Origin: JAWLAT01 sp041395325
GTDB lineage: Bacteria; Pseudomonadota; Gammaproteobacteria; Xanthomonadales; SZUA-5
NCBI GenBank assembly: GCA_041395325.1
Contig: JAWLAT010000002.1
Location: forward strand, 62,001-126,000
Direction of reading: 5' to 3'
Length of the DNA stretch: 64,000 nucleotides
In this document: one piece after another, positions 53,972 to 62,319 of the stretch
Layout: every line of letters starts with the position of its first letter
Position numbering within the stretch: the stretch's first letter is position 1
Notes under the pieces: generated by a model
Told to the model about the DNA's origin: nothing
Database searches by the model: none
Seen by the model: only the letters and a program-made list of their open reading frames with translations
Program-made: the position numbers and the translations under genes

Positions 53972-56900
53972 ATGAGTCCGGCAGTACGTTGGCCGCTTTC
54001 CGCGGTGATCATAAATCTCGCGCTATTGATTGCCGGCGGCTACAGCCTGGCAAAGCTATCCTTCAGACTTTACCCGGCAATCGAATCTGCTGAAATCACG
54101 GTCGTAACTCGATTGCCTGGTGCGAGTTCAGAGGTGACAGACCGACTGGTCAGTCAGGTGCTTGAAAAGGAACTCATTAGGTCAGTGGTCGGCGCTAGCG
54201 TCGAGGCCACGTCAAGCTCGAGCGTTAGCGAAGTGCGTCTTGAGTTTCGTTCTGCGGAAGCCGCGCAGCAAGCACTACCTTCGGTAATTCAGAGCGTTAG
54301 CGCAGCGTCTGTCGAACTACCCAAGGCAGCGTTGCACCCGGTAGTTTCTCTGGGAGATCCGGACGGCAAGGCCATTGTTTGGCTTGCTCTTCATTCGGAA
54401 CGGCGAAAGCCCAGCGAGCTCTTCGAGCTTGCGAGCAACCTCATCTCTTCCGAGCTTAAGCAGATCCCGGGCGTTTCAGCAACGCAGGTTGTTGGACCTG
54501 AGCCTGCACTTCGTGTTTCGTTGCATCTAGACAAGATGAACGCCTTAGCCGTAGATGTCGGATCGGTGCTCAAGGTGTTGGAAATCGAGGGCCCGGCGAC
54601 ACCGTCTGGCCGCTTCATCACTGCATCACGAACAATGCCTCTTGAGTTGAAGGGATCGTTTTACGATTCTGCTCGTTTGGTTGACTTGAGCGTAATAACC
54701 AGCGACGGGCGCTCGATCCGATTAGGTGAAATTGCCACAGTTACGCAAGGTCAGGACAATACGCCCTTTGAGATCCGATACAACGGGCGCACGGCTGTGG
54801 CGGTTGGCGTTCTCAAAAGTCCAGATGGAAATGCGATCTACATTGGGCAAGAGCTGCAGGAGGCGCTGGCACGAATCAATTCCGAACTCCCCGGTGACGT
54901 TCGCCTGGATATCGGGTTTGATTCAACGAAGTTTGTGGCAGAATCTGCATGGAAGATTCTGCTTGCGCTCGGTGAAGCGGTAGCACTCGTTTGCATCGTT
55001 GTTCTAATTGGCGTTGGCTCGTTGCGTGCGAGCGTCCTTCCAGTTGCGACTATCCCGGTGTCATTGCTCGGCACTGCGGTCCTAGTCAGCCTCGTAGGGT
55101 ATACCGTAAACGAGGTCACGCTTCTGGCGGCGGTGCTAAGTATCGGCGTAATTGTAGACGACGCGATCATCCTCATCGATCGCGCACACGCGCGGTTCCA
55201 CCGTGCTGGAAGCTGGAACGGATCGCTAGATCGGGCCTCGCGCGAAACGGCACTCCCAATGTTGGCTATGACGCTGGCCATCGCAGCAGCATTTCTACCT
55301 TCGCTCTTTCAGCCAGGACCAATCGGAAGGGTGGTATCTGAATTCGGCCTAGTAATCGTGTCCAGCACCGCGCTTTCTGCATTCGTTGCACTCACGCTAG
55401 TGCCCGCGTTGGGAGTGCGACTATTGCGGCCAATCCCAAAGGATCGCACCCGCGCATTTGATGCTGTTTCAAGGCAGTATTCGCGGCTAATATATAGAAT
55501 CCTTTGGCAGCCGAGGGTGTTTCGGCGCTTGACATGCGCGGCCGTGCTCGTGGCGGCTTCAGTCTCGGTTGTTGCCTTATTCTTGCGGATCCCAGCGCGG
55601 CTTTCGCCGAGCGAGGATCCCGGCTTCGTCTTCTTGTGGGCTGAAGCAAGCCCCGGGGTCCGGGCAACAGCCGAAGCACTTCGGATGAATGATGTGTTCG
55701 ACGAAGTGTCCAAAATTGACTCCGTCGAGGGAAATTTCTCCTATGTGGGATTTCCGAAGGAAAATGCATCCATGGGCTTTATTACCCTGTCCAATTGGAG
55801 TGATAGGGGTCGTTCCGCCAGCGAGGTCGCAAATCTGATCCATCGTGCAGGGCACGCAGCTCCTGGTGTGCGCGTGTTCGCAAGTGTGCCAGACCTGTTG
55901 TGGGGTAACGCGCAGAGCTCTGAGGTTGAAGTGCAGCTTCAGGCGTTTTCAGGTGACTATGACCAGGTATTGCAAGTGGCGTCCGCAATTGTTGACGAGC
56001 TAAGAATATCGCCTCTCTTCGCGTCGGTCCGAATTCGTACAAATGCTTCCGAAGATAGTTTAGAGGTTGCGGCTAGGCAAGCTAGCGTCGAACAGTTTGG
56101 TGTAAGCTCAGCGCAAATTGGGGCTACCTTAAGTGTGTTGTTTAGCGGCGTCGAGCTTGGGCGATTTGATGTAGGTGGCAAACAGTTACCGGTGATAGTA
56201 CAGGCGGCGTCTGTAGATTCAACACTCACGCCGAACCTTGATCAGGCGCTCGTTCAGAGTGCCCGCGGGCTTATCCCTCTCTCTTCGGTAGTTGAGGTGC
56301 AAGCGGCTTTTAGTCCCACTGAGATTTCGCGCGCCGGCGGTCGAAGAGCTATACGAATAAGCGGTGAGCTTGCTGTCGGGGCGAGTGCGCGGGACGCCGT
56401 TGGTCTGATAAGGTCCGTAGCTGCCCAGCATTTACACGGAGAGGCCGGAATCGTATTTGGGGGACGGACCGAGCGCTTCATGCAGTTTCAGAGCTCAGTA
56501 CAATTTGGCCTCTTCTTTTGCGCTTTCAGCCTGGTTGCAGTTATCGCGATGTTCTTTCAAAGCCTGCGCTTTGCTGCTATCGCCTGTACCTGTTTGCCGG
56601 TTACTGTCTTTGGCGCGCTCCTTGGCTTGGAAATTACCGGAGGTACGCTCAATCTGTACTCAGCGATGGCGCTGCTTGCGGTGTGCGGGTTGTCAACGAA
56701 ACATTCGGTATTTTTTCTTCAATCACTTGGGGGTCGCGCTCCGACTGGTCGCAACGTCCTCTGCGCGGCGAGAGAACGATTTCGGCCTATAATCATGACG
56801 ACAATAGCAATGCTTGTAGGTACTCTCCCGTTGATGTTTGCGGACGGCGCAGGTGCGGGCGGCCGTGCATCTGTGGGCGCAGTTGTATTCTTTGGGTTGG

Positions 56901-56980
56901 GCTTAAGTAGCCTCTACGTCATGCTGTTGCTCCCAGCACTATATCGAGAGTACGGATCGCATCGGATTTCACAGCGCTAG
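53972..56980 (+). CDS. RND-family efflux transporter of the cluster
   Basis: The 1002-residue pump has two halves with the usual RND layout. The proton-relay residues are present: VIVDDAIILID with D396 and D397, and GLSTKHSVFFLQS with K910. The porter-domain start resembles AcrB relatives (SFRLYPAIESAEITVVTRLP). It is AT-richer than the other RND gene at 42.7 kb and only distantly similar, so it came with the cluster. It presumably exports the cluster product with the adaptor upstream, now broken, and an outer-membrane factor from elsewhere. Confidence 0.9.
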   Translation: MSPAVRWPLSAVIINLALLIAGGYSLAKLSFRLYPAIESAEITVVTRLPGASSEVTDRLVSQVLEKELIRSVVGASVEATSSSSVSEVRLEFRSAEAAQQALPSVIQSVSAASVELPKAALHPVVSLGDPDGKAIVWLALHSERRKPSELFELASNLISSELKQIPGVSATQVVGPEPALRVSLHLDKMNALAVDVGSVLKVLEIEGPATPSGRFITASRTMPLELKGSFYDSARLVDLSVITSDGRSIRLGEIATVTQGQDNTPFEIRYNGRTAVAVGVLKSPDGNAIYIGQELQEALARINSELPGDVRLDIGFDSTKFVAESAWKILLALGEAVALVCIVVLIGVGSLRASVLPVATIPVSLLGTAVLVSLVGYTVNEVTLLAAVLSIGVIVDDAIILIDRAHARFHRAGSWNGSLDRASRETALPMLAMTLAIAAAFLPSLFQPGPIGRVVSEFGLVIVSSTALSAFVALTLVPALGVRLLRPIPKDRTRAFDAVSRQYSRLIYRILWQPRVFRRLTCAAVLVAASVSVVALFLRIPARLSPSEDPGFVFLWAEASPGVRATAEALRMNDVFDEVSKIDSVEGNFSYVGFPKENASMGFITLSNWSDRGRSASEVANLIHRAGHAAPGVRVFASVPDLLWGNAQSSEVEVQLQAFSGDYDQVLQVASAIVDELRISPLFASVRIRTNASEDSLEVAARQASVEQFGVSSAQIGATLSVLFSGVELGRFDVGGKQLPVIVQAASVDSTLTPNLDQALVQSARGLIPLSSVVEVQAAFSPTEISRAGGRRAIRISGELAVGASARDAVGLIRSVAAQHLHGEAGIVFGGRTERFMQFQSSVQFGLFFCAFSLVAVIAMFFQSLRFAAIACTCLPVTVFGALLGLEITGGTLNLYSAMALLAVCGLSTKHSVFFLQSLGGRAPTGRNVLCAARERFRPIIMTTIAMLVGTLPLMFADGAGAGGRASVGAVVFFGLGLSSLYVMLLLPALYREYGSHRISQR

Positions 56981-56992
56981 GGGGAGAGAAGG

Positions 56993-58159
56993 GTGGTAGA
57001 GTGGATAAGTAAAGTCGAGCGGGTCTTGATAGCTCGATCAGATGCCCTGGTTGCCGCTGTGGCAAAGGATGCTGGCTACAGTTTGGATGACGCAAGAGCG
57101 TTGGTTTTGGCGGCACTTACGTTTTTGAAAGGCTTGAATGGCGGGCGCTTTGGCGAAAGGTCGAGGGTGCTTCTCTCGGCGGGGTCAAGTTCTCATCGCG
57201 TCCCTTGGGGCAAGGTGCTAATCGTCATCCCGAATAACGCGGTTGCTCCGCTGGCGGTGATCCTGCCTGTCGCTTTCGCTCTTGCGGGTAACACAGTCGC
57301 TTTTGCTGGTGGGAGGTCGTCGGGCGAGTCTCTTGGAGTTGTATCGCAAATCTTCGAGGGTGCCGGGGCGCCCATCAGGTTTGAGAAGGAGGGTGCGCGA
57401 GCTGCCGTCGATCTTGCACTTGGACTAGACCCCGTAGATCTCTTGTATGTGGTCGGCAGCTCCAGCATGTACCCGTCTTTGGCGCAACGTGCAGCTGAAC
57501 GAGGTGTAGATCTAATCTTCGAAGGTGAGGGTGGCGGCAGTTTAGTTGTTGACAAGGGCTCGCCATGCCACCTGAGGGCGGCGGTCGACGCCTTGATTTC
57601 CGCAAAGTTGCGCTGGCGAGGGCAAATGTGTTCAGCCCCCCTGGCAGTTTTCGTTAATTCCGAGGTCCTTAATGAGTTCGAGCGCATTGTCTCGGATGCG
57701 TGCCTCACTTCCGACTGGGGAGAGCAAGCGCCCGTTTTACTGAGTGCTGAGGCACAGGCTGCGCTAAGTAGAGTTTCGGAGGTATTACCGGGGGCACGCC
57801 GTGACTGGTCGCAGCCGCTTTCACGGGTGCACGCCATTGGGCCGGTTGGAGCTACGGAAATATTCAGCACAGAGATTTTCGGGCCGGTCTTCTTGTACGA
57901 ATCGTGGAGCGAGGTCGATGGGCTAAAGCGGCAGCTGTCGATGTCTCGATTTGGACTCCAGCTCACAGTCTTCAGTGAAGATGAGCACCTAATTCACCAA
58001 CTGATTGGCTCGGCTCGCGTGGCGCGCGTCTGCTTAAACATGCAACCAACAAATCAGGATCCATTATTGCCCTGGGGTGGCTACAGAAGAAGCGGGAGAA
58101 GTGAAGTGGTTTCGTTTCTCGACAAAGCCTACAGGAGCGTGCTAATTGAAAGCTGGTGA
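56993..58159 (+). CDS. short aldehyde dehydrogenase-family protein
   Basis: The 388-residue product retains the NAD(P)-dependent aldehyde dehydrogenase core: PNNAVAPLAVILPVAFALAG (catalytic Asn), VVGSSSMYPSLAQRAA, DLIFEGEGGGSLVVD (general-base Glu), WRGQMCSAPLAVFV with catalytic C213, STEIFGPVFLYESW and LPWGGYRRSGRSE. It lacks about 80-90 N-terminal residues of the usual ~480, and no room remains upstream, since the RND stop is 12 bases away. It could oxidise an aldehyde intermediate or, like LuxC/acyl-CoA reductases, work the other way. The GTG start has a GGGGAGAG site. The stop overlaps the kinase gene by 14 bases. Confidence 0.85.
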   Translation: MVEWISKVERVLIARSDALVAAVAKDAGYSLDDARALVLAALTFLKGLNGGRFGERSRVLLSAGSSSHRVPWGKVLIVIPNNAVAPLAVILPVAFALAGNTVAFAGGRSSGESLGVVSQIFEGAGAPIRFEKEGARAAVDLALGLDPVDLLYVVGSSSMYPSLAQRAAERGVDLIFEGEGGGSLVVDKGSPCHLRAAVDALISAKLRWRGQMCSAPLAVFVNSEVLNEFERIVSDACLTSDWGEQAPVLLSAEAQAALSRVSEVLPGARRDWSQPLSRVHAIGPVGATEIFSTEIFGPVFLYESWSEVDGLKRQLSMSRFGLQLTVFSEDEHLIHQLIGSARVARVCLNMQPTNQDPLLPWGGYRRSGRSEVVSFLDKAYRSVLIESW

Positions 58160-59000
58160 AGAAATTGCTGTCTTAGATGGCGGGGAGCTACTTTCGCAGC
58201 TTGAACGTTTGTTGGGGTCTGGGCTCTCATTCCGACAACTCCCGGGAGGCTCGGACGGGTTGAGCTTCGTAGTTGAACGAGGACGGCGCGGTCGCGTCGC
58301 GCTGCGGCTTTGGCACAACCGAACTATCAAGGACGTAGTCCGAGAAAACTCCGTCCTTCGATTGCTTGAGAACGTCGGGGTCAAGGCGCCGTCGCCGTAC
58401 TTCGAATACTTTACGCTCTCTGACGGCCGCGTGGCCGCGCTCCGGTTGTTCATTGTCGGGGAAAGTGTGGATGAGCTGAGAACTGAGGAGATCGACGAAG
58501 TTGCGCGCAGCCTCGCAGTGCTTCACGGTTCAAGCTTGCCAGAACATTTTGATGACTCAGGCCATATGTGGCCGCGGGCTTGGGAGATTGGGTTCCTCGA
58601 CGAACTCGAGCGCATTTCTCCAGACTTGGCAGGGCGTTGCCGCCGTGTCCGAGAGGACATCACGCAATTGAGAGTCGAGCAGTTGTCGAAGTCAATAATT
58701 CATGACGACGTCTCGCTGGCTAACATCCTGCGCACCGACTCCGGATGCTGCATCATCGATTGGTCCGATGCGCACATCGACCTATCGATAGCAGACCTCG
58801 CAGCGGCGCTAACGCAGCTAAATCTCGGCTCGTCAGCGAAGCGTCGCTTCGTTGACGTCTACAAGGAAACACGCATGGACAACTGTGAACTTGAGTCCCT
58901 TTCCACTTTTGTGGAGCGACGTGGATTGTTTATGGAATTCTACCGAATCAAGGCTTCAATTAGCGACCCAACAAGATCAAAGGCATGGACGGAAATATGA
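58146..59000 (+). CDS. APH/choline-kinase-fold small-molecule kinase
   Basis: The 284-residue product has the protein-kinase-like small-molecule kinase motifs: SIIHDDVSLANILRTD (Brenner-type H-D-x5-N catalytic loop, near residues 183-198) and CCIIDWSDAHIDLSIADLAA (metal-binding DxD, second motif). The family includes aminoglycoside, homoserine, choline and hydroxylysine kinases, which phosphorylate an alcohol. The start is a TTG at 58146 with GGAG upstream and a 14-base overlap with the ALDH gene; no better start exists. Its pairing with a nucleotidyltransferase three genes on suggests making a phosphate to be activated. Confidence 0.85.
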   Translation: MKAGEEIAVLDGGELLSQLERLLGSGLSFRQLPGGSDGLSFVVERGRRGRVALRLWHNRTIKDVVRENSVLRLLENVGVKAPSPYFEYFTLSDGRVAALRLFIVGESVDELRTEEIDEVARSLAVLHGSSLPEHFDDSGHMWPRAWEIGFLDELERISPDLAGRCRRVREDITQLRVEQLSKSIIHDDVSLANILRTDSGCCIIDWSDAHIDLSIADLAAALTQLNLGSSAKRRFVDVYKETRMDNCELESLSTFVERRGLFMEFYRIKASISDPTRSKAWTEI

Positions 59001-60193
59001 GCAGGATTCTTGGCGGACGCAATGCCCCAATTCCCTACGGCCCAAGCTATCCCAAACAGGTTGTGAAGTGCGAGGGGCCTTACGTTTACGATGCCGGCGG
59101 TTCGAGGTATGTGGATTTGTGGATGGGATTTGGTTCCCTGCCTCTTGGCCACGCGGACGAGCGTTTTATCAATTCAGTGGTTGATACCGCCAAACATTGC
59201 GGATTAATGCACAGCTATGCTCATCCGCTGGAAGAATCGGTCGCAGATTTATTGTGTTCGCTCTTGCCTTCAGCGGATAGTGTCCGATTTGCGCTCACTG
59301 GGCAAGAGGCGACCGGCTATTGCGCTCGCTTGGCTCGAGCCGCTACGGGAAGGGAGCGGCTACTGCTTGTGGAGGGGGGCTACCATGGGGTTAATGACGC
59401 TACGAGTTACCGTTCGCCGGCTGGCATTCCAAGACGGAACATCGAGCTTGTGACACGAATCAAACATAACGACGTCGATCGGTTGAAAATAGAGCTGCGC
59501 TCCGGCGAGTTTGCGGCATTTATGGTGGAGCCGGTACTCGGGAACGACGGGGTGCGGCCATGCAGTAGCAAGTTTTTGTCGATTGCGCGCGAGGAATGCA
59601 CGAAAAGCGGAACGGTGCTCGTATTTGACGAGGTGATGACTGGATTTCGCAAAGATATCGGCTGTGCCCAGTCCGACTACGGTATTTGTCCAGATCTGAC
59701 TGCGACTGGAAAGGCCCTCGGTGGCGGAGTTCCGATTTCCGCTATCTGCGGTGCAGACGCAATTATGCGGGGGTTTGTTCCGTACGGACAGGTTGCTCAA
59801 GAGGGAACATACTACGGCTCCCCGCTCTCGCTGGCTGCGTCTAACATCGCGCTCCGAACATACGTCAATGAAGATGTTCCAAAGCGTATTAGTTCCATAG
59901 TCGACGATATTTTGCGTCCGCTGCGCCAGTGGAACAGCCAAGAGCGAATGGTGGAAGTGTCCTCGTACGGAGGGATGTTCAGCATCCGATTTGATGTGGA
60001 TCAGGGTGGGGACGGGGCCATGGTGTTTAGTGCGTTCTCACGCAATCTTGCGGCTCGTGGGATATTGCTCCCTCCAGTTGCAAGTGAATCAGCGTTCGTT
60101 TCTGTCGCACACGCGAATTTAGTAGAAATGCTTGGTGAAGAAATCCTTGTCGCGGCGCAAGCAGCTGTAGCGGAGTGGAGGCGGGGGTTGTGA
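58997..60193 (+). CDS. class III aminotransferase (glutamate-semialdehyde aminomutase-like)
   Basis: The 398-residue PLP enzyme has the fold-type I class III pattern: YVDLWMGFGSLPLGHADERF, FALTGQEATGYCARLARAAT, GYHGVNDATSYRSPAG, VLVFDEVMTGFRKDIG (Asp stacking on PLP) and ATGKALGGGVPISAICG with catalytic K239. It is closest in layout to glutamate-1-semialdehyde 2,1-aminomutase and related omega- or aminomutase-type enzymes. It may install or shift an amino group on the aldehyde made or used by the ALDH. ATG 58997 overlaps the kinase stop in ATGA; an ATG at 58985 would add four residues. Confidence 0.88.
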   Translation: MSRILGGRNAPIPYGPSYPKQVVKCEGPYVYDAGGSRYVDLWMGFGSLPLGHADERFINSVVDTAKHCGLMHSYAHPLEESVADLLCSLLPSADSVRFALTGQEATGYCARLARAATGRERLLLVEGGYHGVNDATSYRSPAGIPRRNIELVTRIKHNDVDRLKIELRSGEFAAFMVEPVLGNDGVRPCSSKFLSIAREECTKSGTVLVFDEVMTGFRKDIGCAQSDYGICPDLTATGKALGGGVPISAICGADAIMRGFVPYGQVAQEGTYYGSPLSLAASNIALRTYVNEDVPKRISSIVDDILRPLRQWNSQERMVEVSSYGGMFSIRFDVDQGGDGAMVFSAFSRNLAARGILLPPVASESAFVSVAHANLVEMLGEEILVAAQAAVAEWRRGL

Positions 60194-61068
60194 ATGCTGA
60201 TATTTGTGACAAGATTGTGGTTCTGCCGGTGCGCTTTAACTTTTTGCACAAAGGTCACGAAGCATATATCCGTTCGGTCCTCCAGCAGGATGTGAGACAA
60301 GTTTACATTTTTCTTGGTCGCTGTAACGCTGTCCGCGTCTCATCGGACCCTTTCGACGATGTTGAGCGGCGGTTCATGATTGATGCGTTTCTCAATTCCA
60401 TTGCAGGTGCAAGCGATCGGGTTCGAATTTTCCCCGTATTCAACCGAGCGCTCGGCACAATTGTGTGGTCCGAAGATGAAGTGCAACGGTGGTATGGGTA
60501 CTGCGCAGATATCTTAGCTCGCTTCGGTCTGCCGCGGTGGGATGCTGTTATCTCAGGAAACCCCTACGCCGGCGCAAATAGAAAGTTGCAGCATTTCGTG
60601 AACCCGTATGACTTGGTTCCAGAAAGTGAGCAGGTCTATATGCCGTGTGGTAAACCCCTGTGTGCAACCTTCGTGCGGAATCTGTTGTATGCGGACGACC
60701 TGGACTGGCAAGCGTGGGTGTCTGAGGCTACGGCGAGTATCGTGAGATCGCAGCTTAAGCGGTTGGACATGGCCTCCGGTCCACTCGAAGCTCTTTCGCA
60801 CCGCGTCGTTTGCAACTTGCCGGCCGCGAGCGGAACGGCTCACTATTCGCAGGTTATCGCCGATGGAGAGTTTAAGGATCAGGTCGCACGATCGATCATA
60901 CTCAGGCACTTTTCTGAGCGTTTTAGTTCCGCTGAGGTAGCGATCACTTCGGAGCCGTATACTTTCGCTCTTTCGGGGGTGCGCGGTGTTCAGGCTGTTT
61001 CGCTTTCTCGCATTGTGCGGTCCGAGACAGAAAGCAGTTTGGAATATGTTTTTGATGTGGTCGGGTAG
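60190..61068 (+). CDS. HxGH nucleotidyltransferase (NadM-like)
   Basis: The 292-residue product begins with the nucleotidyltransferase HxGH motif FNFLHKGHEAYI (H20, H23), followed by VYIFLGRCNAVRVSSDPFDD, resembling the S/T-x-x-x-P-F-x2-E-R segment of NMN adenylyltransferases. WDAVISGNPYAGANRK follows, and CATFVRNLLYADDLDW takes the place of the second nucleotide motif (usually ISGTxIR). About 90 residues after it (ASGPLEALSHRVVCNLPAAS and on) are not part of NadM, so it has an extra C-terminal domain of unknown function. It probably transfers AMP or CMP to a phosphate. GTG 60190 has GGAGG eight bases upstream and overlaps the aminotransferase stop in GTGA. Confidence 0.8.
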   Translation: MNADICDKIVVLPVRFNFLHKGHEAYIRSVLQQDVRQVYIFLGRCNAVRVSSDPFDDVERRFMIDAFLNSIAGASDRVRIFPVFNRALGTIVWSEDEVQRWYGYCADILARFGLPRWDAVISGNPYAGANRKLQHFVNPYDLVPESEQVYMPCGKPLCATFVRNLLYADDLDWQAWVSEATASIVRSQLKRLDMASGPLEALSHRVVCNLPAASGTAHYSQVIADGEFKDQVARSIILRHFSERFSSAEVAITSEPYTFALSGVRGVQAVSLSRIVRSETESSLEYVFDVVG

Positions 61069-61442
61069 CTTAAATTGCATTGAGTATTGATGTGCTCGCG
61101 TAGGGCTGCTTCTTGCCAACTTTGGCGTGCTTGCAGCGCGTTGGGCGATGATTTCGACGTTCACACTATAGGGCACACGGGCTCCAAACTGCATGGCGGG
61201 CTTCCTTTTTAGTGCTTGGTCGGTTCAGGCTCGAGTCTGCGATCAGAGGTCGGGACACTCATACTTTCCTGAGTCGAGCCATGGTAGATGCGAATGCGTA
61301 GCGTTACCTTGACGGCCTGCCAGACCAGGAAGGCAAGAATGGCCTGAAGTGTTCAATTCAAGCGCGGCGGCATCGAAATCCCGGATTCCGCCCACGGCAA
61401 AGCCGCCGATCCCAGTCGGCGGCGGCTTTGAACCCCAAGGCA
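61069..61442. other. intergenic: right edge of the cluster
   Basis: The 374 bases between the nucleotidyltransferase and the RAYT fragment have no supported gene. A short minus-strand frame beginning at 61194 with AAGGAAG upstream (MQFGARVPYSVNVE) runs back across the end of the nucleotidyltransferase gene and is not like any known family. GC rises again after about 61350. A hairpin at 61400-61429 is listed separately. Confidence 0.5.
61399..61428 (-). terminator. hairpin downstream of RAYT fragment
   Basis: AAAGCCGCCG (61399-61408) and CGGCGGC...GGCTTT (61416-61428) form a stem of nine to ten bases around ATCCCAGT. It lies just after the minus-strand RAYT stop (61443) and may be its terminator or a REP-like substrate. 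No T run follows. Confidence 0.45.
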
Positions 61443-61795
61443 TCAGGACGATTTCGGCTTTCGCTTCCCAGCCAGCAATCTGGCTACGCCTATCCCTTGC
61501 AACCACTGCTGCCCGATGCTCTCGGCATAGGCGAGGATGCCGTCGGCGGCTCCGATCACCCGGTAGAAGCCTTTCTCGGTGCCTTTGACCTGCAAGGTCC
61601 AGGCGCGTTCGGTGAGGTCGAGATTGCGCAGTACTGCCGGCCGCTGCTGACTGCTGGTGTCGATGCCCAGCGACGCGAGTACCGACGGCACCCCGGCTTC
61701 GATCTTCCCGCGCTTGTTCGGATGCAGGATCCGCCCAGTCCAGTCAACCAGACCAAGGTAATGACGGATGGAGATACCCAGCGACAGCCCCCCAC
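61443..61795 (-). pseudogene. Y1 transposase of RAYT type, 3' part (split by IS3-family element)
   Basis: On the minus strand the frame reads GGLSLGISIRHYLGLVDWTG, RILHPNKRGKIEAGVPSVLA and on to GVARLLAGKRKPKSS and the stop. The YLxLVDWTGR pattern is the known C-terminal extension of proteobacterial IS200-like/REP-associated transposases. Its 5' part lies at 63437-64000, on the other side of an IS3-family insertion. Confidence 0.8.
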
Positions 61796-61851
61796 TGTCA
61801 AATTAGTTGCCGCCCGGATAGAACTGTCTTTGGGGGCGACTGGAGTGAGAG

Positions 61852-62319
61852 ATGGCACGGTACGGACAGGCGTTCAAAGACAAGGCGGTGGCGCGGTTGT
61901 TGCCGCCGGAGAGTGCCGATGTAGCGGTGGTGTCCAGGGATCTGGGGGTATCGGTCGCGACGCTGGAGCGCTGGCGTGCAGACGCGTTGGCCAGTGGTCG
62001 CAAGAATGGCGGCTGGACGGCGACGGCTCGCTTTGAGGCGGTGTTGACGACGGCTTCGATGAGCGAGGAGGCGCGCAACGCCTGGTGTCGTTCGCAGGGC
62101 CTGTATCCCAGCGAGCTCGATGAGTGGCGTGCGGCTGCGGTGGCTGCTCTGGATCAATCTAGCCATGCTGGGCAAGCCGAGGACAAGGCCGACCGGCGCC
62201 GGGTGCGTGAACTGGAACGGGAGTTGCGGCGCAAGGACAAGGCGCTGGCCGAAGCCGCTGCGCTGCTGGTGTTGTCAAAAAAAGTCGAGGCGATCTTCCG
62301 TCAGGACGCGGACGCATGA
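61852..62319 (+). CDS. IS3-family transposase OrfA
   Basis: The 155-residue product has an N-terminal helix-turn-helix (FKDKAVARLLPPESADVAVV; LGVSVATLERWRADALASG) that would bind the IS ends, and a C-terminal leucine-zipper-like helix (ELERELRRKDKALAEAAALL). Near its end is A AAA AAA G (62277-62284). A -1 slip there leads directly, without stop, into orfB. Confidence 0.93.
   Translation: MARYGQAFKDKAVARLLPPESADVAVVSRDLGVSVATLERWRADALASGRKNGGWTATARFEAVLTTASMSEEARNAWCRSQGLYPSELDEWRAAAVAALDQSSHAGQAEDKADRRRVRELERELRRKDKALAEAAALLVLSKKVEAIFRQDADA
62277..62284 (+). promoter_or_regulatory. slippery sequence for programmed -1 frameshift
   Basis: Seven A residues followed by G, read TCA AAA AAA GTC in the orfA frame. 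A -1 slip gives AGT CGA GGC and then runs open through 11 codons to the orfB ATG at 62316. IS3-family elements make their OrfAB transposase by such a slip. Confidence 0.75.

Noticed and set aside
47674..61068. Phosphonate biosynthesis cluster
   Set aside because: The nucleotidyltransferase, PLP enzyme and FAD oxygenase recall phosphonate pathways, but no PEP mutase or phosphonopyruvate decarboxylase is present.
60553..61194. Minus-strand frame of 213 codons with AAGGAAG before its ATG
   Set aside because: It covers the last third of the nucleotidyltransferase gene on the other strand, and its product resembles no family. Only the first ~40 codons lie in free sequence, so it was left as a note in the intergenic entry.
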